Positions 19,113-28,274 of a DNA stretch of 64,000 nt are shown in pieces (the stretch's first letter is position 1; each line of letters starts with the position of its first letter). The translations under genes were made by a program, and so were the position numbers. The stretch covers positions 434,001 through 498,000 of the forward strand of contig NZ_CP152375.1 of assembly GCF_051132615.1 (NCBI RefSeq). The letters run 5' to 3'. The notes below the pieces were generated by a model. The model had not been told where the DNA came from. It saw only the letters and a list, made by a program, of their open reading frames with translations, and did no database searches. This DNA is from G051132615 sp051132615 (lineage in GTDB: Bacteria > Pseudomonadota > Gammaproteobacteria > Burkholderiales > Neisseriaceae).

Positions 19113-19595
19113 AAAAAATCAATTCTTTTATCAATAGTATTAGCATCTTCTTTGATCATGTCTAATATAGCCAGTGCCGCACCAAATAATTATCAACCTA
19201 ATAAAGAGCCTCAATCTAGCCAACCACAAGATAAAAAAGCTAATGATAACCATAAAAATGTTGAACAGCGCAAAGATGGTGATAAACGCAAAAACAGTGA
19301 ACAGCGCAAAGATGGCGATAAACGCAAAAATAGTGAACAACGCAAAGATGGCGATAAACGCAAAAATAGTGAACAACACAAAGATGGTGATAAACGCAAA
19401 AATAGTGAACAACGCAAAGATGGCGATAAACGCAAAAATAGTGAACAACGCAAAGATGGCGATAAACGCAAAAATAGTGAACAACGCAAAGATGGCGATA
19501 AACGCAAAAATAATGAACAACGCAAAGATGGCACAAGCAATCAGGCACCTAAAAATCAAGGAGGGTATTCTGACAAAAATAATGCCCCTAAATAA
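19110..19595 (+). CDS. Exported protein with 12-residue tandem repeats
   Basis: A 161-residue exported protein of unknown function. The signal peptide MKKSILLS... ends at a typical ASA/A cleavage site near residue 23, with no lipobox, unlike its two paralogues. Residues 52-141 hold seven full copies of EQRKDGDKRKNS plus a half copy, making a strongly charged, lysine-rich, probably disordered arm. It ends GYSDKNNAPK, keeping the family YSxKNxxP motif. GGAG precedes the ATG. The repeat number is likely to vary between strains. Confidence 0.75.
   Translation: MKKSILLSIVLASSLIMSNIASAAPNNYQPNKEPQSSQPQDKKANDNHKNVEQRKDGDKRKNSEQRKDGDKRKNSEQRKDGDKRKNSEQHKDGDKRKNSEQRKDGDKRKNSEQRKDGDKRKNSEQRKDGDKRKNNEQRKDGTSNQAPKNQGGYSDKNNAPK
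19263..19532 (+). repeat. 36-bp tandem repeat, 7.5 copies
   Basis: In-frame tandem repeat coding for EQRKDGDKRKNS inside the exported protein. Copies differ at only a few bases (for example GGT/GGC, and CGC to CAC in the fourth). Because 36 is a multiple of three and the unit lacks stops, several alternative frames on both strands also stay open here; these are by-products of the repeat. Confidence 0.95.
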
Positions 19596-19617
19596 TATCA
19601 GGTATACATAAAATCAT

Positions 19618-19656
19618 AAAAAACAGCCAACATCAAAATACATGTTGACTGTTTTT
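19618..19656. terminator. Terminator between the repeat protein and pdxH
   Basis: AAAAAACAGCCAACAT pairs with ATGTTGACTGTTTTTT with one mismatch, flanked by A and T runs, between convergent genes. It can serve both strands. Confidence 0.85.
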
Positions 19657-19668
19657 TAAGCTTATAAA

Positions 19669-20316
19669 TTAGGGGGATAGTCTTACTTTTGTCCACAAAT
19701 TTGGTGAATCATTATTTTTTTCATATAAAATACGATCATGTAATCGGCTGGGTCTTCCTTGCCAAAATTCAACTCTATCAGGTATCACAATATACCCCCC
19801 CCAATAATCAGGACGAGGGACTTTTAAGGGATATTTGATCCCCAATTTTGCGACTTCTTTTATTAATTGAGCGTGCCCAGTAATTTCCTGACTTTGATGA
19901 CTTGCCCATGCACCTAAACGACTGGTATATGGGCGAGAAGCGAAATAAACATCTGATACTTGGGTATCTACTTTTTGTACAGAGCCTTCTATTCGAACCT
20001 GTCGTTCTAATTCTGGCCAAAAAAATGTTAAAGCTGCATGAGGGTTTTGGGCTATAGCTAGCCCTTTTCTACTTTCATAATTGGTATAAAATATAAATCC
20101 TTCTTGGCTCATTTCTTTTAACAAAACAATACGAGCGGTAGGCATGCCATTTTGATCAACTGTAGCAACATTCATTGCTGTTGGTTCATTCACTTTTGCA
20201 TCAATTGCTTGTTTTAACCACAATTCAAATTGATTGAAAGGAGATATGGCACACTCTTTGATAGAGAGAGTTTGTTTGGCGTAATCCTGACGAATAGATT
20301 GTAAATTTAAAGACAT
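19669..20316 (-). CDS. pdxH: Pyridoxamine 5'-phosphate oxidase
   Basis: FMN enzyme that oxidises pyridoxine or pyridoxamine phosphate to pyridoxal phosphate, the last step of vitamin B6 synthesis and salvage. Family blocks present: PTAMNVATVDQNGMPTARIV, FYTNYESRKG, and the C-terminal DRVEFWQGRPSRLHDR with the substrate-binding arginines; it ends VRLSP. I chose the ATG at 20316 (GGAG five bases upstream) over a GTG two codons earlier; 215 residues is normal. Confidence 0.97.
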   Translation of the reverse strand: MSLNLQSIRQDYAKQTLSIKECAISPFNQFELWLKQAIDAKVNEPTAMNVATVDQNGMPTARIVLLKEMSQEGFIFYTNYESRKGLAIAQNPHAALTFFWPELERQVRIEGSVQKVDTQVSDVYFASRPYTSRLGAWASHQSQEITGHAQLIKEVAKLGIKYPLKVPRPDYWGGYIVIPDRVEFWQGRPSRLHDRILYEKNNDSPNLWTKVRLSP

Positions 20317-20456
20317 GGACACTCCAAAGAAATATTTCGTAAAATCTGTTTATTAGCTTAACATGCAACAATATAAAACAAAACGATTGCGCGTTTATTT
20401 TACCCTCAAAATCAGTTAGAATGTGCACCTTTACCTTATAAAAATAATTAGTTTTT

Positions 20457-21704
20457 ATGTCTTTTATTACCATCGGGCTCAACCATCAGACAGCTCCTGT
20501 CAGCGTCCGTGAACGATTAGCGTTCACGGCACAAATGCTGCCTGAAGCTTTACAAAACTTAGTAGCCAGTGGTATCAGCAATGAAGCGGTGATCTTGTCA
20601 ACGTGTAATCGAACTGAAATATATTGTGTTGCACAACCTGATGAACTCATTCAGTGGCTCTCAGATTTTCATAATATCCCCACAACTGAAATTAAACCAT
20701 TTTTGTACACATTAAAAACACAAGAAGCGATACGGCATGCTTTTAGGGTCGCCAGTGGTTTAGATTCAATGGTATTGGGTGAACCTCAAATTTTGGGGCA
20801 AATAAAAGACGCTGTAATGACAGCAGATCAAGCTAAAGCTCTAGGCCCTTTTTTAAATGTGCTTTTTCAAAAAACATTTTCTGTCGCAAAAAATGTCCGT
20901 TCGACCACTGCTGTTGGTAAAAATGTCACGTCAATGGCTGCAGCCTCCGTTAAAATGGCCGAACAAATTTTCCCAAGCATTAATCAATTGAATATTTTAT
21001 TAATTGGCGCAGGAGAAATGATTGAACTGGTTGCAACACATTTTGCCGCTAAAAATCCTAAAAAAATTGGCGTCGTTAACCGTACATTGGCACGGGCACA
21101 AGAATTATGTAGTCAACTGAATACTCGAACAGAAGCTTATACTTTAACGCAGCTTCCCCAAATTCTATCCCAATTTGACGTGGTGGTTTCATCTACAGCC
21201 AGCCCCTTACCTATTGTCGGGAAAGGAATGGTTGAGCGTGCATTAAAAGAACGAAAATACTTACCTATTTTTTTATTGGATCTAGCTGTTCCTAGGGATA
21301 TAGAATCTGAAGTTGAAGAATTAGAAGATGCTTTTTTATACACTGTGGATGATATAGCCAGTTTAGTGGAAGAAAATAAAGAAGCCAGACAAACTGCCGC
21401 AGCACAAGCAGAAAGCATTATTACAGAAAAAGTAGAAGAATTTATTTCATGGCAACAAAACAGGCGTCATGTCCCTTATATCAGGGCTCTTAAAGAGCAA
21501 AGTGAACACACCCGACTTGACGCATTGAACCATGCTAAAAAACAACTGCAAAAAGGTATGGATGCCAATGAAGTTTTAGAACAATTGTCGGTTCAACTCA
21601 CCAACAAACTACTGCACTTACCAACTAAAACATTAAATCACGCTTCTGAACAACCTGATTTAGCAGAAGCTATTATTAAAATTTATCAATTATCACAAAA
21701 ATAA
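20457..21704 (+). CDS. hemA: Glutamyl-tRNA reductase
   Basis: First enzyme of the C5 pathway to haem, reducing glutamyl-tRNA to glutamate semialdehyde with NADPH. The N-terminus GLNHQTAPVSVRERLAF and LSTCNRTEIY with nucleophile C50 are intact. The NADPH-binding LLIGAGEMIEL segment lies near residue 180, and the helical dimerisation domain occupies the C-terminal 100 residues. prfA starts one base after its stop, the common hemA-prfA pairing. Confidence 0.98.
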   Translation: MSFITIGLNHQTAPVSVRERLAFTAQMLPEALQNLVASGISNEAVILSTCNRTEIYCVAQPDELIQWLSDFHNIPTTEIKPFLYTLKTQEAIRHAFRVASGLDSMVLGEPQILGQIKDAVMTADQAKALGPFLNVLFQKTFSVAKNVRSTTAVGKNVTSMAAASVKMAEQIFPSINQLNILLIGAGEMIELVATHFAAKNPKKIGVVNRTLARAQELCSQLNTRTEAYTLTQLPQILSQFDVVVSSTASPLPIVGKGMVERALKERKYLPIFLLDLAVPRDIESEVEELEDAFLYTVDDIASLVEENKEARQTAAAQAESIITEKVEEFISWQQNRRHVPYIRALKEQSEHTRLDALNHAKKQLQKGMDANEVLEQLSVQLTNKLLHLPTKTLNHASEQPDLAEAIIKIYQLSQK

Positions 21705-21705
21705 A

Positions 21706-22782
21706 ATGAAACCATCTATTCTCGAAAAATTAACACAATTAAGTCATCGTTTAGAAGAAGTGACACAGTTACTGAGCTCTGAGCAAGCAACGGATGATTT
21801 AGATCAGTACCGAAAACTGACACAAGAACATGCTGAATTGACCCCTGTCATAGAAACTTTTCAAGCTTACCAACAAGCAGAACAAGATTTGATTGATGCA
21901 GAAGAAATGCTGTCCGATCCTGAAATGAAAAGTTTTGCTCAAGAGGAAATCGGCCAAGCAAAAATAAAACAAGATGAGTTGGAGAAAGCCCTACAAACTT
22001 TACTTTTACCCAAAGACCAAAATGATGATAAAAATATTTTTATTGAGGTCAGAGCAGGTACCGGTGGGGATGAAGCCGCTCTTTTTGCTGGAGACTTAAT
22101 GCGTATGTATACACGCTATGCAGAACGTAACCGTTGGAAAGTGGAAATTGTTTCAGCCAATGAATCTGAATTAGGCGGTTATAAAGAAGTGATTGCTAAA
22201 ATTGAAGGGTTTGGTGTATACAGCCGTTTAAAATTTGAATCTGGAGGACACAGAGTACAACGTGTTCCCACAACAGAATCTCAAGGCCGTATCCATACCT
22301 CAGCGTGTACCGTTGCTGTTATGCCAGAAGCAGACACAATTAATGATATAGTTTTGAATCCAGCAGACTTGCGTATCGACACATTTCGAGCCAGTGGTGC
22401 TGGTGGGCAACATATAAATAAAACGGATTCTGCTGTACGGATTACCCATCTACCAACAGGGATGGTTGTAGAATGCCAGGATGATCGCTCGCAACATAAA
22501 AATAAAGCACAAGCCTTATCTGTTTTAGCTGCGCGAATCAATGATATGCAACGTAAAGAACAACAAGCAAAAGAAGCAGCTGAACGCAAAAGTTTGATTG
22601 GTAGTGGCGACAGAAGTGAACGTATTCGTACCTATAATTATCCTCAAGGACGTGTTACAGATCATCGTATTAATCTTACCTTACATAAACTTGATTTCAT
22701 CATGGATGGAGACCTAGGTGAACTAACCAGCGCACTTATTACTGAGCATCAGGCTGAACTATTAGCACAATTGGGAGACTAA
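21706..22782 (+). CDS. prfA: Peptide chain release factor 1
   Basis: Class I release factor that reads UAA and UAG stops. The GGQ motif is at residues 233-235 in SGAGGQHINKTDSAVR, and the stop-recognition region with the PxT-type motif (VPTTESQGRIHTS) lies around 187-199. The 358-residue length is usual. A terminator follows, so hemA and prfA form a two-gene unit. Confidence 0.98.
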   Translation: MKPSILEKLTQLSHRLEEVTQLLSSEQATDDLDQYRKLTQEHAELTPVIETFQAYQQAEQDLIDAEEMLSDPEMKSFAQEEIGQAKIKQDELEKALQTLLLPKDQNDDKNIFIEVRAGTGGDEAALFAGDLMRMYTRYAERNRWKVEIVSANESELGGYKEVIAKIEGFGVYSRLKFESGGHRVQRVPTTESQGRIHTSACTVAVMPEADTINDIVLNPADLRIDTFRASGAGGQHINKTDSAVRITHLPTGMVVECQDDRSQHKNKAQALSVLAARINDMQRKEQQAKEAAERKSLIGSGDRSERIRTYNYPQGRVTDHRINLTLHKLDFIMDGDLGELTSALITEHQAELLAQLGD

Positions 22783-22811
22783 CTCTTTAGGTCTGAATGA
22801 TGCTGAAAAAT

Positions 22812-22845
22812 AAAAGGTGAGGGAAATTCCTTCACCTTTTGTTTT
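22812..22845 (+). terminator. Terminator after prfA
   Basis: AAAAGGTGA pairs with TCACCTTTT around a loop that itself holds GGAA/TTCC, followed by GTTTT, 30 bases past the prfA stop. Confidence 0.88.
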
Positions 22846-22863
22846 AAATAAAGGAAAAAGAAC

Positions 22864-24141
22864 ATGAATAAGAAAAACATTATCATCATTGGTGGAGGCA
22901 TTGCTGGGATGGAGGTCGCTACCTCGCTTAGCAAACAATTTCAACATACTCAGACCAATATTATATTGATTGATAAAAGCCCCTTACATGTCTGGAAACC
23001 AATGTTACACATGTTTGCCGCGGGCACTGCAGAACCGACAGAACAAGGTGTTTCTTTTGTAGCTCATGCCAGTATACACGGTTTTCAATATCATCCAGGC
23101 AAAGTCTATAAAATTGATCAACTAAATAAAACGGTTCATTTAGAAACGCTTTTTAATGGCGAATATATTGAAATTTTACCAGATCGAACGCTACATTATG
23201 ATTACCTAATCGTTAGCACGGGTAGCTGCTCCAATGATTTCGGTACAAAAGGCGTTAAAGAATTTGCTTATACAATTGATGACTTAAAACGAGCTTCTCA
23301 TTTTTTTGAGTCTTTTCAAAGCTTAATTCTACGTGCAATAGATAAACAAGAAGTCTGTAATGTCTGCATTGTGGGTGCAGGTGCAACGGGTGTTGAATTG
23401 GCGGGAGAATTACATAACTTTATTGAACTAGCATCCAGTTATGGAGACCACGATATTAATCAGTTCTTACATATTACGTTAATCGAAAGCAATGCTCGAA
23501 TTTTAAAAAGTTTCACAGAAAAAATCAGCAAAGAAGCCAAATATGCATTAGAAAAACTCAACATCAGAGTGATTGAAAATGAACGTGTAATGGAAGTACA
23601 AAAAGACAATGTATTATTAGGAAATGGTGAAATTATTCAAGCAACTTTAACGGTTTGGTCCGCAGGGGTCAAAGCGCCAGAATTTATTCAAACTATAGAA
23701 GAAATTGATTTATCTGCTTCTGGGCAAATTGTTGTCAACCCATACTTTCAAAGCCTTAAAGATTCTTCAATTTTTGCACTTGGTGACTGCAGTTCAATTC
23801 AAGCAGCACCTCTGGCACCAACTGCTCAAGTAGCCAGACAACAAGCATTATATTTGAGTCGCCACTTCAAAAAAATCATTCAACAAGAACCCAATATTCC
23901 TTCTTTTCAATATAAAGACAATGGCGCGTTAGTTTCTGTTGGTCGCTATGCTTCTTTTGGGGTGTTTGGTGGTAAAGGCATATTAAAAGGCAATACGTTT
24001 AAAGGATACATCGCTATGTTTGCTCACATTATGCTATATCGTATGCATCAAACAGCCATATTAGGATTCTGGCGTGCTCATGCAGCTTGGCTTGCTGAAA
24101 AACTCACTCGTTTTGTTAAGCCCAAAATCAGAACATACTAA
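22864..24141 (+). CDS. ndh: NAD(P)/FAD-dependent oxidoreductase, type II NADH dehydrogenase-like
   Basis: Non-pumping NADH:quinone oxidoreductase-like flavoprotein of 425 residues. The N-terminal FAD site IIIGGGIAGMEVATSL, the second nucleotide site CIVGAGATGVELAGEL near residue 165 and the ALGDCSSI FAD motif near 305 are present. The final 60 residues are amphipathic and contain aromatic and basic residues that could hold it to the membrane, as in NDH-2. AAGGAAAAAG precedes the ATG. With complex I in the same window, the cell has two NADH entry routes. A sulfide:quinone-type activity is less likely but not excluded. Confidence 0.85.
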   Translation: MNKKNIIIIGGGIAGMEVATSLSKQFQHTQTNIILIDKSPLHVWKPMLHMFAAGTAEPTEQGVSFVAHASIHGFQYHPGKVYKIDQLNKTVHLETLFNGEYIEILPDRTLHYDYLIVSTGSCSNDFGTKGVKEFAYTIDDLKRASHFFESFQSLILRAIDKQEVCNVCIVGAGATGVELAGELHNFIELASSYGDHDINQFLHITLIESNARILKSFTEKISKEAKYALEKLNIRVIENERVMEVQKDNVLLGNGEIIQATLTVWSAGVKAPEFIQTIEEIDLSASGQIVVNPYFQSLKDSSIFALGDCSSIQAAPLAPTAQVARQQALYLSRHFKKIIQQEPNIPSFQYKDNGALVSVGRYASFGVFGGKGILKGNTFKGYIAMFAHIMLYRMHQTAILGFWRAHAAWLAEKLTRFVKPKIRTY

Positions 24142-24142
24142 A

Positions 24143-24188
24143 AAATAGAAAAGGCTAACTTCCGTAATATATTAGCCTTTTTCTATTT
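24143..24188. terminator. Shared terminator between ndh and thiD
   Basis: AAATAGAAAAGGCTAA and TTAGCCTTTTTCTATTT form a long stem between two convergent genes, with A and T runs on both sides. Confidence 0.88.
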
Positions 24189-24201
24189 AGGTTAAAACCA
24201 T

Positions 24202-25005
24202 TCACCAAATTGCATGAAAATGATGCAAAGGGCCAATACCTTGACCAATTTGCATGTCTTTTCCTGCCAATATAGCTTGATATAAGTATTCTTTCGCTTT
24301 TTGTATGGTACTTTTTAAATCTTGCTCTTGTGGATATAAAGCACAAATAGCAGCAGATAAGGTACAACCTGTTCCATGAGTATGTTTTGTCTGAACACGT
24401 GGGTTAGAAAACCAAGTAATCTGTCCATTCTGTTCAACAAGGCAATCAGAAGCTTCTTCACTTGCTAAATGCCCGCCTTTAATCAAAACATTCTCTACCC
24501 CCATTTGATGAAGAGCCAAAGCTTGTTTTTCCATTTCCTCAAAATTTTTAGCCTCTTCACATCCTAATATTTTTGCCGCTTCAGGTAAATTAGGGGTAAT
24601 TAAATTGACATAAGGCAGCAATGATTCGATTAATGCTTCTACCGCAGTTTCTTGCAATAAAGAAGCCCCTCCTTTTGCCACCATAACAGGGTCTAATACC
24701 ACAAAAGATGGAGTATATTGCTTTAGAACATGCGCAACCATTTCAATCACATCCACATCAGCCAACATACCTATTTTTACAGCATCTACTCTTATATCAG
24801 AAAAAACTGCATCAGCTTGCGCTTGCACAAATAAAGGTGAAACAGGAAAAACACCATTTACCCCTTGTGTATTTTGTGCAGTTAAAGCTGTGATGACGCT
24901 CATTCCATATGCACCAAGAGCTGAAAATGTTTTTAAATCTGCCTGTATTCCTGCTCCACCGCCTGAATCAGAGCCTGCTATAGTTAAAGCATGATATTGA
25001 GTCAT
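24202..25005 (-). CDS. thiD: Hydroxymethylpyrimidine/phosphomethylpyrimidine kinase
   Basis: Phosphorylates the thiamine pyrimidine moiety (HMP) twice, to HMP-PP. Ribokinase-fold protein of 267 residues with TIAGSDSGGGAGIQADLKTF at the N-terminus, DPVMVAKGG in the middle, and the catalytic HTHGTGCTLSAAI block near 210. The ATG at 25005 overlaps the thiE stop (ATGA); a TTG four codons upstream is inside thiE and less likely. Last gene of thiM-thiE-thiD. Confidence 0.96.
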   Translation of the reverse strand: MTQYHALTIAGSDSGGGAGIQADLKTFSALGAYGMSVITALTAQNTQGVNGVFPVSPLFVQAQADAVFSDIRVDAVKIGMLADVDVIEMVAHVLKQYTPSFVVLDPVMVAKGGASLLQETAVEALIESLLPYVNLITPNLPEAAKILGCEEAKNFEEMEKQALALHQMGVENVLIKGGHLASEEASDCLVEQNGQITWFSNPRVQTKHTHGTGCTLSAAICALYPQEQDLKSTIQKAKEYLYQAILAGKDMQIGQGIGPLHHFHAIW

Positions 25006-25637
25006 GAGTTTATCCAATTCTGTTTTAAAATTTGTGTAGCCTTTTTAGGATTGGCTGCAGCACAAATTGCGGAAATAACAGCAACACCATTTGTTCCTGT
25101 TTGCTTTGCTTGAAATATATGCTCGTCTTTTAATCCACCAATGAGAATATTAGGTAAACGACATGCTTGTACCAGCTGTGTAGATAATTCAAAACCTAAG
25201 GCAGGATTAGCATCTATTTTAGAAGAAGTATCAAATACTGGGCCTATACCCACATAATCAACAGGTAAACTATTGGCTTGTGATACTTCTTCTATAAAGC
25301 TGGCAGACAAACCAATTATTTTATCTGAACCGACCAGTTGTCGCACAATATGAGCAGGTAAATCTTCTTGACCAATATGCACACCATCTGCATCAACTGC
25401 TAAGGCAATATCAATATGATCATTAATAATCAACGGCACATGATAAGCTTTACATATAGGCTTTAAAGCCAACGCCAAATCATACCAAAATCGTTTCTTA
25501 TAATCTGGTGCGCGCAATTGTATGATTGAGGTGCCACCTTCTAAGGCAGCCTTAGCTACTTTTAAGGCACCATCAAAACCACCACACATTAAAGGATCTA
25601 ACACCAGATATAAAGATAAATCTATAGAGTCTGACAC
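25002..25637 (-). CDS. thiE: Thiamine-phosphate synthase
   Basis: Joins HMP-PP and thiazole phosphate to make thiamine phosphate. TIM-barrel protein of 211 residues with the substrate blocks IIQLRAPD, IINDHIDIALAVDADGVHIGQEDLP and GIGPVFDTSSK. One substitution from the usual pattern is that the phosphate-site motif reads NILIGGLKDEH. It overlaps thiM by 16 bases and thiD by 4, so all three are translationally linked. Confidence 0.95.
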   Translation of the reverse strand: MSDSIDLSLYLVLDPLMCGGFDGALKVAKAALEGGTSIIQLRAPDYKKRFWYDLALALKPICKAYHVPLIINDHIDIALAVDADGVHIGQEDLPAHIVRQLVGSDKIIGLSASFIEEVSQANSLPVDYVGIGPVFDTSSKIDANPALGFELSTQLVQACRLPNILIGGLKDEHIFQAKQTGTNGVAVISAICAAANPKKATQILKQNWINS

Positions 25638-26422
25638 TTTAATAACCTTTGTTGATTATTTTGGGGCAACAATTGTAGTTCATCCATTAAAGCAACAGCA
25701 AAGCTACCAATTGCCTGAGTTTTTGCTGCAGCCAATTCGCCAGCAATGGCCATATGAGACAAAGCAGCACAAGCTGCGATAAAAGGTGTTGGGGCAACAG
25801 CACAATAAGCAGCCACCATTGCCGAAAGCGAACAACCTGTACCTGTGACTTTTGTTAATTGAACAGAGCCATTATCCAAAGCGACCACTTGGTTACCATC
25901 TGTGACATAGTCAGTTTGACCAGTTAGTGCAACCACTGTTTGATATTTTTGTGCCACGAACTTTGCTGACTCTAAAGCCTGATCACTAGACAAGGTACTG
26001 TCCGCACCCTTAGCTAAACCATTTTTTCCAGCCAATGCTTCTATTTCAGAAGCATTGGCACGAACCACGCTAGGTCGATAGGTCAACAACTCAAAACAAA
26101 AATTCGTTCGATAATTCAAAGCACCTGCAGCTACTGGGTCCAAAACCCAAGGCGTTTTCGTCTGTTCTGCTGTTTTAACAGCCAAACGCATAGCTTGGCT
26201 TTGATAAGTTGTTAAAGTGCCAACATTTACCAATAATGCAGAGGCAAGCTTAGCAAAATCCACAACCTCTTCATGTGCAACCACCATTGCTGGAGAAGCA
26301 CCAATGGCAAGCAAAACATTTGCCGTTAAATTGACCACTACATCATTGGTTAAACAATGAACCAATGGTGCTTTTTGGTTGACCTCTTGCATTAATGATT
26401 GAAAAAGATCAGACTGAAACAT
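25622..26422 (-). CDS. thiM: Hydroxyethylthiazole kinase
   Basis: Salvage kinase that phosphorylates the thiazole moiety of thiamine. Ribokinase-like fold, 266 residues, with PLVHCLTNDVVVNLTANVLLAIGASPAM at the N-terminus and the anion-hole motif VTGTGCSLSAMVAAY near residue 190. It leads a thiM-thiE-thiD operon of the salvage type; no de novo genes (thiC, thiG) are near. I looked for a TPP riboswitch in the short upstream gap and found none. Confidence 0.96.
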   Translation of the reverse strand: MFQSDLFQSLMQEVNQKAPLVHCLTNDVVVNLTANVLLAIGASPAMVVAHEEVVDFAKLASALLVNVGTLTTYQSQAMRLAVKTAEQTKTPWVLDPVAAGALNYRTNFCFELLTYRPSVVRANASEIEALAGKNGLAKGADSTLSSDQALESAKFVAQKYQTVVALTGQTDYVTDGNQVVALDNGSVQLTKVTGTGCSLSAMVAAYCAVAPTPFIAACAALSHMAIAGELAAAKTQAIGSFAVALMDELQLLPQNNQQRLLKCQTL

Positions 26423-26471
26423 GAATTCTTTTTCTCCTACAAAACTGCTGTTATTTTATTTTTAAATGATT

Positions 26472-28076
26472 TTATGGTGCACTGCTGCTTTCTTTTACTT
26501 CGCTGGCAGTTGCGGTTTGATCTTCTTCATCAAAACTATCTAAAATTTCGCTGTCGTCTTGTACTTCGAATTTTTTACCATTGATGGTAAATTGATCATT
26601 CTTTAGTTGTAGTGTTGTATGGATGATGCCACCGTCTAAGGTTAAATAGCCCTCTTGTTCCCATGCAGACACAAAACTGGAAATCATACCAGAAGCCAAA
26701 TTTTTTATTTCTTCCATATCAGGTTGATCTTCTGCTCTTTCATCCACACTAAATATCATATCAGCCTGTGCTGCTGCTAAACTTTCTAAAGCTTTTTGTG
26801 GCACATAAAGCTCCATGTTTAAATTGATTTTTGCCACCAATGCATTAAAGTCTTCTAAATCAGCTTCAGTGATATTATTAAAAGCCACTTTGCCTTTTAC
26901 ATCCAATAAACCACTTGGCATTTTTAACTTAAAGGTTTCAATATTAATGACTGGATCATTTTCCCACAATCCTAAACCTTCTTTTTTCGCAGCATTCAAA
27001 ATGGCTTCACGAGCTTCATCTTGGCCTAAATTTTGAGTAGCAATTTCACCTAATTTATTAGATAACGCATGCAAACTTATGCCATCGAGATGTTCACCAG
27101 AAATTTTAATTTGTAGTGGTCCATAAACCTCATTGCCATAAGTCAATTTATCAAAAGAAAACTGCCCTACTGCGTTAATGAATTTATCCTGCTCACCAAT
27201 ATCTGCTTCATATTTTAAATTGTTTAAAGTTAACTCTGCAGGGCCAATTTTACCGGTTGGGTTAATAAACGAACCAACTTGAATTTTGGTTAATAAGCTT
27301 AATACTTCATTTAATTGAATATGGTAATTGATGCCCTCTTTCCAACCTAGGTTAAGTGTCGCTAAACTAAATTTATTTTTACCTAAATTAATTCCTGTTT
27401 GACCAGTATGGGTTTCATTTTCATAAGCCATATCTTTAAAAATCAACTGACCTTTATCTGCTAAAATTACCTCTAAACCAGCAGTATTGGCTTTAACCTG
27501 ATAATGTTCATAGTTTTGTTGATAATCTAATTGATATTGCAACCCCTTCCAATTGACTTTAATCCCTGAAAGCTCTGAATAATCAAAATTTGGTATGGTT
27601 AACTGCAATTGCCCACCACCAGTAAAATTCAAATGGTTAGTAATGGTAATCGGTTCTTTATCTTGAAAAAAACGACTCAATGTTTTTCGTGTATCTTCTG
27701 TGTAACTGAACTGTGTGCGCACATAGGCGTTACCTGGTTCAAATACAAAACTGGTTAATCTTGGGAAAGGGCCGTGATGGATAACATTAGTATAGGTAAC
27801 CGATTTATCAACCAAGGCTTTTAGTTGCTCTGGCAACATATCTTTATAAGCGGCAATAACTGAAGGTTTGATTTTTACGGTTGTCACTTCAGTAGAGGAA
27901 AACCAGCCTCGTTGATAATCATGAGAAACGACTTCTAACCAAGAAGTATTTTGAATTAAGCTAAACTGCTTATCCAGTGTTTGTTTTGCCTTAACCCCCA
28001 TATAGTATGGTAACGCCAACAAAAAGACAGCAAAAAGAACCACTAAAGATAAGATAATCTTCAACCGCTTATTCAT
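26472..28076 (-). CDS. DUF945 (YdgA-like) family protein
   Basis: Envelope protein of unknown function, 534 residues. A single N-terminal membrane anchor (residues 5-26, LKIILSLVVLFAVFLLALPYYMG) is followed by the DUF945 region, typified by HDYQRGWFSSTEVTTVKI near residues 52-70. The rest is beta-rich and presumably periplasmic, resembling AsmA-like barrel-sided proteins. The C-terminal 40 residues are acidic. It is divergent from ppk1 and ends 50 bases before thiM. Confidence 0.85.
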   Translation of the reverse strand: MNKRLKIILSLVVLFAVFLLALPYYMGVKAKQTLDKQFSLIQNTSWLEVVSHDYQRGWFSSTEVTTVKIKPSVIAAYKDMLPEQLKALVDKSVTYTNVIHHGPFPRLTSFVFEPGNAYVRTQFSYTEDTRKTLSRFFQDKEPITITNHLNFTGGGQLQLTIPNFDYSELSGIKVNWKGLQYQLDYQQNYEHYQVKANTAGLEVILADKGQLIFKDMAYENETHTGQTGINLGKNKFSLATLNLGWKEGINYHIQLNEVLSLLTKIQVGSFINPTGKIGPAELTLNNLKYEADIGEQDKFINAVGQFSFDKLTYGNEVYGPLQIKISGEHLDGISLHALSNKLGEIATQNLGQDEAREAILNAAKKEGLGLWENDPVINIETFKLKMPSGLLDVKGKVAFNNITEADLEDFNALVAKINLNMELYVPQKALESLAAAQADMIFSVDERAEDQPDMEEIKNLASGMISSFVSAWEQEGYLTLDGGIIHTTLQLKNDQFTINGKKFEVQDDSEILDSFDEEDQTATASEVKESSSAP

Positions 28077-28274
28077 AACTTGAGTTTTTTTCCATGATTA
28101 ACGAACACTGAATCATAACACCAAGCGTGTATCTTGACTATTCTTATCAGAAAAACCATGGGTTATTTTTTGCATTGATCTGATACAGAATACTTGGCGA
28201 ACATAAATCAAACTGCCATAATGCTTTATCCTCTCTACTTTCTTAATCTTTACTCAGTAAAACTGGAGCTTTAA

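Noticed and set aside
19140..19611. Several long frames on both strands over the tandem repeat
   Set aside because: A 36-base stop-free repeat keeps many frames open; only the frame with a signal peptide and ribosome site is believable.
26423..26471. TPP riboswitch before thiM
   Set aside because: The gap to the upstream gene is only about 50 bases and lacks the conserved CTGAGA and pyrophosphate-helix sequences.
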